Below, piece by piece: positions 43,804-53,150 of a stretch of DNA of 64,000 nt. The translations under genes were made by a program, and so were the position numbers. This DNA comes from Verrucomicrobia bacterium Tous-C9LFEB (GTDB lineage Bacteria; Verrucomicrobiota; Verrucomicrobiia; Methylacidiphilales; UBA1321). The notes beneath the pieces were generated by a model. That model saw nothing but the letters and a program-made list of their open reading frames with translations. It made no database searches and was not told the origin of the DNA. Where the stretch lies: the NCBI GenBank assembly GCA_002304345.1, contig NEUU01000020.1, positions 16,506 through 80,505 of the forward strand, given 5' to 3'. The first letter of the stretch is position 1, and each line of letters starts with the position of its first letter.

Positions 43804-45174
43804 ATGAACGATTCCATTAAGTTTTTACTCTCCGAGAAGGAGATTCCGCACACTTGGTACAACATTGCCGCCGACCTGAAGACGCCTCCGCCCACCGTCT
43901 TGCATCCGGGCACGTTCGAGCCGATCGGACCTTCTGACCTCGCGCCGATTTTCACCGATGCCATCATCGCCCAGGAAGTCTCCACCGAGCGCGATATTCC
44001 GATCCCCGGCGAAGTGCGTGAAATCTACAAGCAATGGCGACCCTCGCCGCTGTACCGCGCCCGGCGGCTGGAGAAGGCGCTCGATACACCGGCCAAGATC
44101 TATTACAAAAACGAAGGCGTCAGTCCCGCCGGTTCGCACAAACTAAATTCGGCCATCGCCCAGGCTTACTACAACAAAGCGGCGGGCGTGAAACTACTCA
44201 TCACCGAAACCGGCGCTGGACAATGGGGTTCCTCCCTCGCCCTCGCCTGCAATATGTTCAATCTGGCGTGCGAGATCTACATGGTCAAAGTCAGCTACAA
44301 CCAGAAGCCGTACCGCCGCGCCTTGATGCAGACCTACGGAGCCACAGTCACCGCCAGCCCGAGCGATCAGACCGCCGCAGGCCGTGAGATTCTCGCGCAG
44401 GACCCGAACAGCAACGGCTCGCTCGGCATCGCGATTTCAGAAGCCGTCGAAGAAGCCACCCAACATCCCGATTCCAAATACGCGCTCGGCAGCGTGCTGA
44501 ACCACGTCTTGCTACACCAAACCGTCATCGGCATGGAGGCCATCAAGCAAATGGAATTGGCCGGAGACGAACCCGATGTAGTGGTGGCTTGCACGGGTGG
44601 CGGATCGAATTTCGCGGGTCTGGTATTCCCCTTCATCGGACGCCAACTGCGCGGCGGTCGCAAACTCCGCGCGGTCGCGGTTGAGCCCGACGCCTGTCCG
44701 AGTTTGACGCGTGGCAAATACGCCTATGATTTCGGCGACACCGCCCATCTCACGCCGCTGGTGAAAATGCATACGCTCGGCAGCACGTTCATGCCGCGCG
44801 GATTCCACGCAGGCGGATTGCGCTACCACGGCATGGCGCCGTTGGTCAGCCACGTGGTGGAACAAGGCCTGGCCGAAGCCATCGGCGTGCCGCAACTGGA
44901 AGCGTTCGCCGCTGGAGTCCAATTCGCCCGAGCGGAAGGCATCGTGCCCGCGCCGGAAGCGAACCATGCCGTTGCCGGAGCAATCCGCGAAGCACTTCGT
45001 TGCAAGGAAACCGGCCACAGCGAGACGATTCTATTCAACCTCTCCGGACATGGCCATTTCGATATGCCGGCCTATATCGATTATTTCGACGGCAAGCTGA
45101 TCGACTACGCGCATCCCGAGGAGGAAATCGCCATGGCCCTTGCCGGTCTGCCCGCGATTCCGACGGAGAAGTAA
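43804..45174 (+). CDS. trpB: TrpB2-type tryptophan synthase beta-like protein
   Basis: The 456-residue enzyme is a TrpB2 rather than canonical TrpB: it has a long N-terminal extension (LSEKEIPHTWYNIAADLKTP, then LHPGTFEPIGPSDLAPIF), YYKNEGVSPAGSHKLNSAIA with the PLP Lys after the His, LITETGAGQWGSSLALAC with the conserved E-T-G-A-G-Q substrate loop, ACTGGGSNFAGLVFPF for the PLP phosphate, and a late HSETILFNLSGHGHFDMPAY with the Ser near PLP. It condenses serine with indole, possibly salvaging indole without TrpA, since no trpA is adjacent. No trp operon genes are nearby. It is a conserved housekeeping-like gene bordering a decayed region. Confidence 0.92.
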   Translation: MNDSIKFLLSEKEIPHTWYNIAADLKTPPPTVLHPGTFEPIGPSDLAPIFTDAIIAQEVSTERDIPIPGEVREIYKQWRPSPLYRARRLEKALDTPAKIYYKNEGVSPAGSHKLNSAIAQAYYNKAAGVKLLITETGAGQWGSSLALACNMFNLACEIYMVKVSYNQKPYRRALMQTYGATVTASPSDQTAAGREILAQDPNSNGSLGIAISEAVEEATQHPDSKYALGSVLNHVLLHQTVIGMEAIKQMELAGDEPDVVVACTGGGSNFAGLVFPFIGRQLRGGRKLRAVAVEPDACPSLTRGKYAYDFGDTAHLTPLVKMHTLGSTFMPRGFHAGGLRYHGMAPLVSHVVEQGLAEAIGVPQLEAFAAGVQFARAEGIVPAPEANHAVAGAIREALRCKETGHSETILFNLSGHGHFDMPAYIDYFDGKLIDYAHPEEEIAMALAGLPAIPTEK

Positions 45175-45353
45175 CGCGAAATTATTCGGCTTCGTCGCCG
45201 AGCGAAACCAGTGGCTCATGTCAGATGAAATGATCCACTAGTGTTCTTTATGGCCGCGAGGGAATGGATTCTTTTGCGATCGCGCCCCGCTCGTCGAGAT
45301 TCTGGTGATTGAGCACCGAACCGTTTTCCAATGGATCGACCTTTTGCGCGCGC

Positions 45354-45612
45354 AGTCGCCGGAAATCCGAGAAAGTAGGCGATAAAGCGCGCGCCAACGA
45401 CCGGGATAATGCCGAAATTCACGATGCCCGCGCCAAAGCCGAGGATGCCGGTAAACACGCGGAACGAGCGGCTATAACGGATCTCAAAAAATTGTGCGAG
45501 CGTCATCGCGCGGGTTTCGCGATAGCGATAAATCACAAATCCCGAAATGACCACAAGGAACCAGACAGGAAATTGAATCCAGCTCCACCAACCCATGGAA
45601 AAGCCGGAATTG
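45354..45612 (-). pseudogene. Fragment of sodium:solute symporter (SSS family)
   Basis: About 85 codons on the minus strand encode FSMGWWSWIQFPVWFLVVIS, then YRYRETRAMTLAQFFEIRYS, RSFRVFTGILGFGAGIVNFG and ARFIAYFLGFPATA. This matches the region around transmembrane segments 2-4 of sodium:solute symporters, including the RxxxMTLAQFFExRYSRxFR motif. The frame continues into unrelated sequence on both sides and the remaining ten or so transmembrane segments are missing. This is a truncated remnant, the first piece of the decayed region 45.2-47.5 kb. Confidence 0.8.
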
Positions 45613-45631
45613 CATTCGCGACCTATTTCTC

Positions 45632-45998
45632 GTGAAAATCCTCCATGTGAGCACTCTGGATATCGCCGGTGGTGCCGCGCGGGGAGCCTACTGGATTCAT
45701 CGCGCCATGCGCGAAATGGGAGCCGATTCGTGGATGTTCGTTTCGGACAAGCGTAGCCGGGACGATTCCGTCGCGGTATGTCCTGCGGAGATGAATTGGA
45801 AGGAAACCATTCACACCCGCACCGAACTCGACGACCAGCGATTGGCTCATTATCCAAAGCACGAAGCCGTTTATTTTTCCCCGGCATCCTTTGCTCCGGG
45901 AACGGCAATCGACGCCATCAATCGCCTGGAAGCGGATATCATCAATCTCCACTGAGTCGCCGACGGTTTTCTGATGCCGGAAGAGATTCCCCTGATCG
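45632..45998 (+). pseudogene. Truncated glycosyltransferase with nonsense mutation
   Basis: The first 107 codons encode a GT4-like N terminus: MKILHVSTLDIAGGAARGAY, WIHRAMREMGADSWMFVSDK, then YFSPASFAPGTAIDAINRLE and ADIINLH. A TGA at 45953-45955 interrupts it, and the same frame continues with VADGFLMPEEIPLIESP, which is what follows a Trp in intact relatives (INLHWVADGFL). So TGG has changed to TGA. Homology is lost after about 45998, and the remaining two thirds of the enzyme are absent. The gene is therefore doubly inactivated. Confidence 0.8.
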
Positions 45999-46046
45999 AG
46001 TCCCCCAATATGGTCCAAACGGAGTTAGAGGGATTGGGTTGGTTTG

Positions 46047-46253
46047 CTAGTTGATGGAGATGGTATCAGATGATGGGCTTGGATCAAGCTCTTGGCGGAT
46101 GGAGCCCGTAGGGCGAGAGGAGCCAAGAGCTTCGAGTCGAGCTTGGGTTGGGGTTCGATAACCGATGCCGCCGTGAGGGCGGATGTTGTTATAGTAGTCC
46201 TTGTAATCGGTGACGATGACGCGGGCTTCGGCCACCGACAGCACGATCGGCAT
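46047..46253 (-). mobile_element. IS3-family transposase C-terminal remnant
   Basis: The minus-strand frame encodes LSVAEARVIVTDYKDYYNNI, RPHGGIGYRTPTQARLEALG and a normal-looking C terminus to a stop. The YYNxxRPHxxxGYxTPxxxR motif is the end of the OrfB integrase core of IS3-family elements. The catalytic DDE part, OrfA and clear terminal repeats are missing. The fragment is fused at its truncated end (about 46245) to the tail of another broken gene, so it marks a deletion or recombination junction rather than an active element. Confidence 0.82.
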
Positions 46254-46383
46254 CGCTGCGGCCGTGAATGATATGGACGAGGCCGATCAGAAAGATCCTT
46301 CCGGCTTGGGACTATTCGGTGGCATTTACCCCAACAAGAACATCAAAAAACTGGAATTGCTTCTCCTCGGTGAAAAACCATAA
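46245..46383 (+). pseudogene. 3' end of an unidentified truncated gene
   Basis: An open plus-strand frame encodes AAAVNDMDEADQKDPSGLGL, FGGIYPNKNIKKLELLLLGE and ends KP before TAA at 46381-46383. It has no start codon of its own before it runs into the transposase remnant, and TAA at 46204-46206 closes the frame upstream. It looks like the C terminus of a gene whose front was lost at the IS junction. I do not recognise the family. Confidence 0.5.
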
Positions 46384-46413
46384 CGCCTCCCCTTTACCTT
46401 TCACACTCACATC

Positions 46414-47199
46414 ATGAAACAAAATCTCTCCTGGACGAAAACCCAACGGCAATTTGGCCCCGGCATCGGCTTCAACTGGCTCGGCTTTCTCGGGATGGGC
46501 GGTCATTACGCCCACCCACCGACCTATTACCCGCTGCATGATCCCTGTTACCCGGCGCTCGATGATTCTGCAGGGTGGAAGGCCTTGCTGGATGAACTCA
46601 CGCGATTGCGCCCTGGCTTTCTGCGATTCGGTATTCCGGCCGATCCGCATATTGATGCGCAGGGGAAACTCTTCACCAATACCGTCCACTTGCAGCGACT
46701 TGAGCGAGTGGCCCAGTGGGCGGCTCGTGAAGACTGCACGATCCTGCTCGACACCTTCTTATTGCCTTCGCGTTACGAAATACCGGAACCGACGGATGGA
46801 TCATTCCAGTTCGAGGGAATGTATCAACTCGCCGCGAGTGATAACCGGGCTCTGGCGCGGGAGTTTATCGCGCCTTTCTTGCACCACATTGTGCGTAAAC
46901 GGAAACTGGGTGCCGTCAAATACTTCAATCCGGTCAATGAGCCGCTGTGTTATGGAGTGTATCAGACCATCAATAACCAGCCGGATGCGTATGTACACTA
47001 CGTTGCCATGTACCGGGAAATCCGGGAAGCTCTCGATGCAGTGAATTCACCCAGTATTTTCCCCGTGGCAGGAGCTGGGATAAGCGGGTATTGGGAACGA
47101 TATGCACTTTTTTGCGGCGCAAGACGGAACGCACATAGGTGGTTTCTTCGTAAAGTCCGCGAATCTCGGGATGCAGAGATCCGCCGAAAACGACATTGA
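46414..47199 (+). pseudogene. N-terminal half of a GH-A clan glycosidase, truncated
   Basis: The open frame has 261 codons, but only the first 210 or so look native: QFGPGIGFNWLGFLGMGGHY, LRFGIPADPHIDAQGKLF, LLDTFLLPSRYEIPEPTDGS, LGAVKYFNPVNEPLCYGVYQ and YVHYVAMYREIREALDAVNS. NEP near residue 175 is the acid/base motif of a GH-A TIM barrel. After the palindrome GTGAATTCAC at 47041-47050 the frame enters antisense C26 peptidase sequence and becomes Arg-rich and meaningless. The nucleophile half is missing, so this cannot be an active enzyme. Confidence 0.78.
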
Positions 47200-47469
47200 T
47201 CAATTGCGCGCCCCGACAAATTCCGAGCACCGGTTTTCCCTGATCCAATAGCGTTTAGAGAAAGGAAATTTCGATGCTGAGGTGAAGGACTGAATGACTT
47301 CAGTGGGAGTTTCAGCACGGGAAAATTTCGGATCGAGGTCCGCGCCTCCCCCTAAAACCAGTCCATCCAGTTGGGAAATATCGGAATTCGACCCGGGTCG
47401 CAAGCGGCGAGGCAATCCCCCTGCCCGATAAATCGCCAAGGCCGTGAAGAGCCACGCGACCTCCCCGCC
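47041..47469 (-). pseudogene. Broken C26-type glutamine amidotransferase-like peptidase
   Basis: Minus-strand sequence encodes VAWLFTALAIYRAGGLPRRL, LDGLVLGGGADLDPKFSRAE, then, in another frame, DQGKPVLGICRGAQLINVVF, GGSLHPEIRGLYEETTYVRS and KKVHIVPNTRLSQLL. These are the signature blocks of gamma-glutamyl-gamma-aminobutyrate hydrolase (PuuD-like) proteins, with the catalytic Cys in GICRG. A frameshift lies at about 47260, the start is missing and the sequence ends near WVNSLHRE, before the catalytic His/Glu. It is a multiply broken pseudogene. Confidence 0.82.
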
Positions 47470-47485
47470 CCGGCGTGGACCGGGT

Positions 47486-48031
47486 TTAGGGGGTCTCGGC
47501 CACGATCTGGAAATCGTAGATTCCGATCTGCGACGGTTCGTGATTGGCACTGCTCGCGGCCAATTCAAAACCGATGGGCGATGCGGTCGCGGTAAAAATC
47601 TGTTCCACTTGCGTCCACACGCCACTCGTGGGCGGCACTTTGGTCCATTTGGATTCTGGCGTAGGCAAACCCTTGCCGTCCTTATCAATCATTCGAAATG
47701 TGAGCGGAATGAGCGATGAACATTTCACCCAGAATTTCAGCGTATACGATTTTCCGGGTATCAGCCTCACCACGAGATTCAAGCGCAGACCACAGCCGAG
47801 TTTTCCATTCGTCTCGACCTGACAGTAATTCTTCCCAGCCTCCCTGGGTTCATCGGAGGAGAGAAAGAGTTCCGGCTTGATCCAATCCCCCATGGCGGGC
47901 CGCCCCTGCCAAGGAGCCGTTCCCTCCGCAAAGTCGGATTGATAAACGGCTTTGCTGGATTCAGCCAAGACAGGCAGCGCCGTAAAGGCCAGTAAGACCA
48001 TGAGTGGAATAATCTGATTCATACGATTCAT
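47486..48031 (-). CDS. Exported single-domain carbohydrate-binding-like protein
   Basis: The 181-residue protein has a signal peptide (MNQIIPLMVLLAFTALPVLA) and a single jelly-roll domain resembling CBM4/9/22-type modules: VYQSDFAEGTAPWQGRPAMG, CQVETNGKLGCGLRLNLVVR, LIPGKSYTLKFWVKC, TSGVWTQVEQIFTATASPIG and IGIYDFQIVAETP. No catalytic domain is attached. It overlaps the sialidase-like gene by four bases (ATGA) and is the last intact gene of a minus-strand operon. It may capture the glycan attacked by its neighbours. Its end lies only 17 bases from the broken C26 gene. Confidence 0.75.
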   Translation of the reverse strand: MNRMNQIIPLMVLLAFTALPVLAESSKAVYQSDFAEGTAPWQGRPAMGDWIKPELFLSSDEPREAGKNYCQVETNGKLGCGLRLNLVVRLIPGKSYTLKFWVKCSSLIPLTFRMIDKDGKGLPTPESKWTKVPPTSGVWTQVEQIFTATASPIGFELAASSANHEPSQIGIYDFQIVAETP

Positions 48032-49158
48032 CCGGTGGTGGGGGGAAGCGGCGCGATTGCTTGACTGACAATCCGTTTGAGATACGACTCAGAATGCGTG
48101 ATGGCACCGGCTAGCACTTCATCTTCCGTAAAGCGGGCCAGCAGGATTTCCCGAGCCTTGTGTCGCTCGCGATCATAGATCACATGAATCGCGCCATCCG
48201 GTGTCACGGTGGCGTCGGGATAGGAAACCTCGGCGCGCTCGTCGAGCAGCAGATGCGAGGTCCACGTCAGGCCATCGTCCTCCGAAAGCGACGCGGTCAG
48301 ATGGGACCGCTTCGTAAAACGGTAATGATTGATGAGCAAGAGCCGACCGTTGGGAAGACGACGCACGTGAAAACGTGCATCAGGACCAGCAATAGCCGTG
48401 GGAGTACCCTCACTCCAGGTGACGCCACCATCCGTCGAGTGACTTTGCCCAATGCCGTATTGGGTGCGGACCCACATCCAGAGTCGGTGATCGCGTTGTT
48501 CAACAAGCATGTGCTCGTCAAAGGTGCGCAGAGGAACGTCGGACCCGCCACGTCGTGTGAACGAACGGCCTTCATCCACAGAAGCGAATACGCTCGAGAG
48601 CGCTTCCTGCTGCAGTTCCGGCAATTTCGGATCCACCGTTTTCCACACGGCGATGGGGAAAAGCCATTCCCCCGTGGTCGTGACGAGTGGTTTGTTCATC
48701 ATGACGCCATTGCCGATGCGTTGCGGTTCGGTCCACTCAAGCTTTTCTGCATCGGGCTGATCGCAACGAATAAACCACACCCCAGCACGACCGTTGTACC
48801 AAAGAAAACTTTGACTCCAGATCAACCAGAACCGCTTGAGCGGATCGATCCACAAAGCGGGATCGAACGCCCGAACCTTGTCGGGAGGATCAATGACCAG
48901 CAACGGCTCGGACCAGGTCTTACCCTCGTCCCGACTGCGTTGGAGTAAAACATAATTGTCCGGCCCCTCCCCTTTTCCTCCTGAATACCACGTGGCGAAT
49001 AGCGTGCCCGCCGCCGTGCATTCCACTCCGGGAATTCCCTGCCACAGGCGGGTTGATGCCGCATAGGTTGCGCCAGGTCGATGATTGACTCGAACTGGGG
49101 AGAGTGAGTCGACGTGAAGGTTCGAGTCGTGTCTGAAAGTGGAAGTTCGGGAAGTCAT
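48028..49158 (-). CDS. Sialidase/BNR-repeat family exo-glycosidase-like protein
   Basis: The 376-residue protein has no signal peptide and is built of a six-bladed propeller with Asp boxes: SRDEGKTW, SVDEGRSF, STDGGVTW and SEDDGLTW. The opening GIPGVECTAAGTLFATWYSG and the FDPALWIDP blade match the exo-alpha-sialidase-like family common in Verrucomicrobiota and Planctomycetota clusters. Whether it cleaves sialic acid or another sugar acid, or is a lyase of the same fold, is not clear. It overlaps the CBM-like gene by ATGA and starts 22 bases after the anchored GH5-like gene, so all three are cotranscribed. Confidence 0.8.
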   Translation of the reverse strand: MTSRTSTFRHDSNLHVDSLSPVRVNHRPGATYAASTRLWQGIPGVECTAAGTLFATWYSGGKGEGPDNYVLLQRSRDEGKTWSEPLLVIDPPDKVRAFDPALWIDPLKRFWLIWSQSFLWYNGRAGVWFIRCDQPDAEKLEWTEPQRIGNGVMMNKPLVTTTGEWLFPIAVWKTVDPKLPELQQEALSSVFASVDEGRSFTRRGGSDVPLRTFDEHMLVEQRDHRLWMWVRTQYGIGQSHSTDGGVTWSEGTPTAIAGPDARFHVRRLPNGRLLLINHYRFTKRSHLTASLSEDDGLTWTSHLLLDERAEVSYPDATVTPDGAIHVIYDRERHKAREILLARFTEDEVLAGAITHSESYLKRIVSQAIAPLPPTTG

Positions 49159-49179
49159 AATTAGAGCGCGAGATGGATT

Positions 49180-52041
49180 TCAGTGGGTGCGTGCAATCTC
49201 GTAAATGAAGGTCACCCCATCCGAATTATGGACGGACAAATTGAACGTGAGAGAGTTACCGCGCACCTCTGCCGGAATCCGTGCCATGCGATGTCCGGCG
49301 AGATCCACTCGCCACACTTCGTCACGCGCTGGATCTGCGCGCTGAAGCGTCACGACAGCTGTGCCTGCGCGAGCCAGATGCGGCAAATCCCCCCAGTCTT
49401 CCAATACCTTGTCGGTTGAGTCTCGATAGACCATGCCCGAGTTCTGCACGTCCGTGAGGTGAAAGAGCACCAAGCGGCTCGCGCTGGTGATTGGATCGCG
49501 GCTGAGCGAACTTACACTGATTACGGCAAACCCGCCTGTCAGCTTGTCGATCGAGAGTGCTTTTCCGCTCATGGGAGTATCCTTGTTAACGACCAGACAT
49601 TCGGTTCGCTCCGTCACAACGGAAAAGGTGCCGCGCTTGGAATCGAGAGAAACCTCCCCGGTATCGCTACAATAACGCCCCGACTGAGGATCATAGACAC
49701 CGGAGCCAATCAAGCCACGGCGCTTGACCTCAACCGCGAGCGCTTCAGCACGAAGAAACGGACGACCGCCGAATAGGGAAGTAGAAAAATCCTCCACTCC
49801 GACAGCCGCTGGAAACTCCGCGGGAAGCGCCTGATTTCCGGTAAGATTGACACTGCCAATCTTCACGACCAGCCCCAGCTTGCTGTAAGCGTCGGGTACG
49901 ATCCCGCTACGCCAAACGAAAATACCGGAACGCTCCAGCCAACGCTCGCTCATGACAAACGGAATCTGAATGGCAGATTCACGCACATCGCCTCGTCGAA
50001 AAAGCAAAACGGCAATGCGGTCACTTAAAAGCGAAACAGCATCGGTAACAATGTCAAAGTGACGCAAGGCAGCGGGCTTTTGCGTAGGTTCCGGATAGTG
50101 GGCGTAAGCAAAACGGTGAATAATATTCCAACCCTGAAGGGCCGCATAAGCCCCCACGACCGGTCCCGCCTCGGCCCGAAAATGATTGGGTCCGCTAAAG
50201 TGATATTCGGTCAATGCAAAAGGCTTGTTAAAAAGGCGCGTGGGCATGATGGAGGCTGGGACCGAAGCCGCATCGAAAAGGACACTACGGTTGGAAAATC
50301 CGAGTGGCGGCTGATGGTTGGCCGTAAAGTAGCGCGGGTGATCCCAGTAGATATGATTTTCCACCAGATCCATACGATCCCGAATCAGGTTCAGCGCGAT
50401 ATGCGGATGCATGTTCAGATCCGAGACAAGAGTCTGAATTCCCAATTCATCCATAAACGAACGGCCACGCTGGAACATGCGCAGTTGCATGTCGTAGAGA
50501 AAGCGTTCGAAAAGCGGATGTTTTGCCCCCAGCACGGCATCGCTCGTGGAGTCTCCCCGTTCTTTCAGCCATTTCTCGAAAGCCTCCAAGTAGAGAGTCT
50601 TCTGCTTTTCCCAAAAGGCATAAATATTGGCTTCGTTCCAGATGCAGATCGACAACAATGCGGGATCATCCTTCCAGGCAAGGCCGGTATAGGGATTTCG
50701 ATGAGTGAGAAGATTGCGCACAAAGGTCCGGTAATTCTCCTCTGCCGCTGGATTCACCGCCGCCAGCATTTTGTAATCCTTGATGTAATCGTTGAGTACT
50801 TGCAGGGACTCCTTCCATCCTGCGATTTCCCCTTCCTTCGGGCGGCGAAGATTATAGAGATCAAAGGAAACGTAGATCCCGCGCTGCTTGAGTGCGTGAA
50901 CAAAGTAGTCCAACCGATCCAGTGAGTCCGACTTCAGCTCGGTGGAGGTCGCTCCAGTCCCCTGTCCCAATTCACGATCATAGTGATGAATGCGAACGGT
51001 GTTATATCCCATCCTCACGAGCTGATCGGCAAACTTGTCGGCCTGTTCCTTTTCCTGAAAGTTGGCCATCATGCAAACATTCGCACCATAGAAGCGAACT
51101 GGCGTTCCCGGCTGTTGGGCGAATTCAAGTTGGCCAGTCTTGGTAGCAACCACACGCCCGTGATTTCCAGCAGGGCCGTCATTGAGAAAAGACAGGTCGA
51201 GAACGCTGCCCGATTCCCATGCGACCTTATGATCCAGTTCACCCCAGTCGCCTCCGGTCTTGATGACGTGCTGGCTGACAGGACGGATTTTCTGCTCCCC
51301 TTCCGCATAAGGAATCAACTTGAAGCGCAGGGAGAGCCCGGCTTTCTCGATCTCTCCCTTGTAGGGAGAGAAACGAAAACGCACCAAATAGCCCTGACGT
51401 TGATTGAAGGAGCGATTGTCTTGAATAAATAAACTGAATTCACCCGCCACCTTCAATCGTCCCACCTCTGTCGGGATGATCACTTCGCTCACATTCTTGC
51501 GCTCCAAAATTCGCGCCTTGCCTGGCTCCACGGGCAGGGCGAAAGAATCCCCGTCGATTATGAGCGATTCTCCCTGATATTGCTCCGTGGTCAAATACGC
51601 CTCCAACGCCAGTTCCGCTGTCGATACCGGTCCACCGGACTTGAAAGCTTTCATCGTGACTTCATAAGTCCACTCGTTGTTGTCGCTACTGGAAGCGATG
51701 TGTTGCTGGAGGGAGAAAAGCCCCGCAAAATTGCCATTCACTGCCACCGCCGGCGCGTCTTCCGCGCTTGATGATGGTGGAACGCTGACCTCGGGCTTCA
51801 GAAATTCCTTTTGTAACCGGTAACGCTCCCATTTGCCATCGAAGTGCATTACCCCAAACTCAACTCCGCCGAGTGTAAACGTGCCTGATGGAGCGGACTT
51901 CAGCGCTGTGGGTAAATTTTGGGAAGAGGACGCCGCAACTAATATCGACACGCTACCCCCCAATCCCATAAGCGCCGCCACAATGAGCCAGTAATATCGA
52001 TCGAATCGACTTTTCGGCGAAAAGTATTGAGGAGTAATCAT
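49180..52041 (-). CDS. Membrane-anchored GH5-like/GH-A clan glycosidase
   Basis: From ATG 52041 the protein is 953 residues with an N-terminal membrane segment (YYWLIVAALMGLGGSVSILV). A GTG at 52092 would add 17 residues and is less likely. After a beta domain, the TIM barrel begins at VRFYGANVCMMANFQEKEQA and NTVRIHHYDRELG and includes RGIYVSFDLYNLRRPKEGEI, LLSICIWNEANIYAFWEKQK with acid/base Glu and FALTEYHFSGPNHFRAE with nucleophile Glu. C-terminal beta domains follow. It is predicted to act in the envelope. AAAAACTACA lies immediately before the start, close to the putative GntR operator motif described below. Confidence 0.78.
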   Translation of the reverse strand: MITPQYFSPKSRFDRYYWLIVAALMGLGGSVSILVAASSSQNLPTALKSAPSGTFTLGGVEFGVMHFDGKWERYRLQKEFLKPEVSVPPSSSAEDAPAVAVNGNFAGLFSLQQHIASSSDNNEWTYEVTMKAFKSGGPVSTAELALEAYLTTEQYQGESLIIDGDSFALPVEPGKARILERKNVSEVIIPTEVGRLKVAGEFSLFIQDNRSFNQRQGYLVRFRFSPYKGEIEKAGLSLRFKLIPYAEGEQKIRPVSQHVIKTGGDWGELDHKVAWESGSVLDLSFLNDGPAGNHGRVVATKTGQLEFAQQPGTPVRFYGANVCMMANFQEKEQADKFADQLVRMGYNTVRIHHYDRELGQGTGATSTELKSDSLDRLDYFVHALKQRGIYVSFDLYNLRRPKEGEIAGWKESLQVLNDYIKDYKMLAAVNPAAEENYRTFVRNLLTHRNPYTGLAWKDDPALLSICIWNEANIYAFWEKQKTLYLEAFEKWLKERGDSTSDAVLGAKHPLFERFLYDMQLRMFQRGRSFMDELGIQTLVSDLNMHPHIALNLIRDRMDLVENHIYWDHPRYFTANHQPPLGFSNRSVLFDAASVPASIMPTRLFNKPFALTEYHFSGPNHFRAEAGPVVGAYAALQGWNIIHRFAYAHYPEPTQKPAALRHFDIVTDAVSLLSDRIAVLLFRRGDVRESAIQIPFVMSERWLERSGIFVWRSGIVPDAYSKLGLVVKIGSVNLTGNQALPAEFPAAVGVEDFSTSLFGGRPFLRAEALAVEVKRRGLIGSGVYDPQSGRYCSDTGEVSLDSKRGTFSVVTERTECLVVNKDTPMSGKALSIDKLTGGFAVISVSSLSRDPITSASRLVLFHLTDVQNSGMVYRDSTDKVLEDWGDLPHLARAGTAVVTLQRADPARDEVWRVDLAGHRMARIPAEVRGNSLTFNLSVHNSDGVTFIYEIARTH

Positions 52042-52210
52042 AAAAACTACAGTAGCTATATAACGCGAAATTGCAAGCAGGAAATTTTCCACATCGAAAG
52101 GCGGCGAATACCAGCTAATAATATTCCACTACCCCCAATCAGCCTCGCTCTCATGAATGTCTCTTTTGATATTTAAGCAACTTTTTAATTGACTTTGATC
52201 TCGGATTTAT

Positions 52211-52241
52211 AAATACTACAGAAGTATTGAAAATAACTACA
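52211..52241. promoter_or_regulatory. Candidate GntR operator, two AAATACTACA-type repeats
   Basis: AAATACTACA at 52211-52220 is followed 20 bases later by AAATAACTACA (52231-52241), a one-base variant, ending just before the ATG at 52246. The exact 10-mer also occurs twice before the GntR-type regulator gene at 55164. A near match lies at 52042-52051 at the start of the divergent GH5-like gene. Confidence 0.55.
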
Positions 52242-52245
52242 TTCC

Positions 52246-53079
52246 ATGAAAACAAAAAATGCACCGTATCTCATGATAAGTCTTTTCATTGGCTTCACCC
52301 AGTTTACATCGGCATTTGCAGCGACTGTCCTGCCTCTCGATAGCGGTTGGTTTCAAAAATCCGGCACTGGACCGACTGTAGTTAGCGATGCCCGCTTTAC
52401 CGGGGGAAGCGCCCTTTCTTATGCGGCAGCCAGCAATGTACCGCTTTTCGGGACTTTTGGTGCCACCTATGCCTTGGTCAATGTTGGGGATCACGTGACC
52501 ATCAGCTTTGAGTATTTGACTGTCGCAGGGGCCACGATCACCTTCGGTCTTGTCAGTAAAGATACGAGCACCGGAAGCACCGATCGGATCGCAGCCAATG
52601 GAGCCGCCGGTTTCAATGATCAAGGCGGTTATTTCGGGCGACTTCCGATGGGCAGTTCCTCGTTCACGCGCATCTATAAAGACGCCGGGGTGGCAGGCAC
52701 AGGATTGATGGCGGGATCGGACTTTACCGCCGTTGGCACAGATGGAGCCAACGCCAATTACGGCAGCACCAGCGTCCAAATCCTGAGTTTAACCGTGGAA
52801 CGGACGGCGACCGGCACCCTCCTTTATTATTCCACCAATGGTTCGGAAATACTCCGTCGGACGGATAACACAGCCAGCGCCATCTACACTTTCGACGGCA
52901 TCGGCATCAACCATTTCAACACATCGCAGTCGTATCTTGTAGGCAATGTCACAGTCGACGGCATCTATACCGTTGTTCCTGAACCTGCGACCCAAGCCCT
53001 CCTCATCAGCTCCATCACCCTGACACTACTGGGAATCCGCCGTCGCCATGGCATGAGTTCTCTTTCCGTGGTAACGTAG
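52246..53079 (+). CDS. PEP-CTERM exported protein
   Basis: The 277-residue protein has a signal peptide (LMISLFIGFTQFTSAFAATV) and a beta-sandwich body: DSGWFQKSGTGPTVVSDARF, VNVGDHVTISFEYLTVAGAT, FGLVSKDTSTGSTDRI and VQILSLTVERTATGTLLYYS. The C terminus is a PEP-CTERM motif, VVPEPATQALLISSITLTLL, followed by GIRRRHGMS. The body resembles concanavalin-type carbohydrate-binding folds, but the family is not certain. It is divergent from the GH5-like operon and precedes a pseudopilin gene by about 70 bases. The candidate GntR operator immediately precedes it. Confidence 0.83.
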   Translation: MKTKNAPYLMISLFIGFTQFTSAFAATVLPLDSGWFQKSGTGPTVVSDARFTGGSALSYAAASNVPLFGTFGATYALVNVGDHVTISFEYLTVAGATITFGLVSKDTSTGSTDRIAANGAAGFNDQGGYFGRLPMGSSSFTRIYKDAGVAGTGLMAGSDFTAVGTDGANANYGSTSVQILSLTVERTATGTLLYYSTNGSEILRRTDNTASAIYTFDGIGINHFNTSQSYLVGNVTVDGIYTVVPEPATQALLISSITLTLLGIRRRHGMSSLSVVT

Positions 53080-53150
53080 TAGCGCTAACCAGATGTTTCT
53101 GCTTTGATGGCTTGAACTCCCCTCCCTTTGCGCGGCTTAATCCGTCCAGC

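Noticed and set aside
46047..46253. An intact insertion sequence
   Set aside because: Only the C-terminal end of the IS3-type integrase is left, with no catalytic core, OrfA or identifiable terminal inverted repeats.
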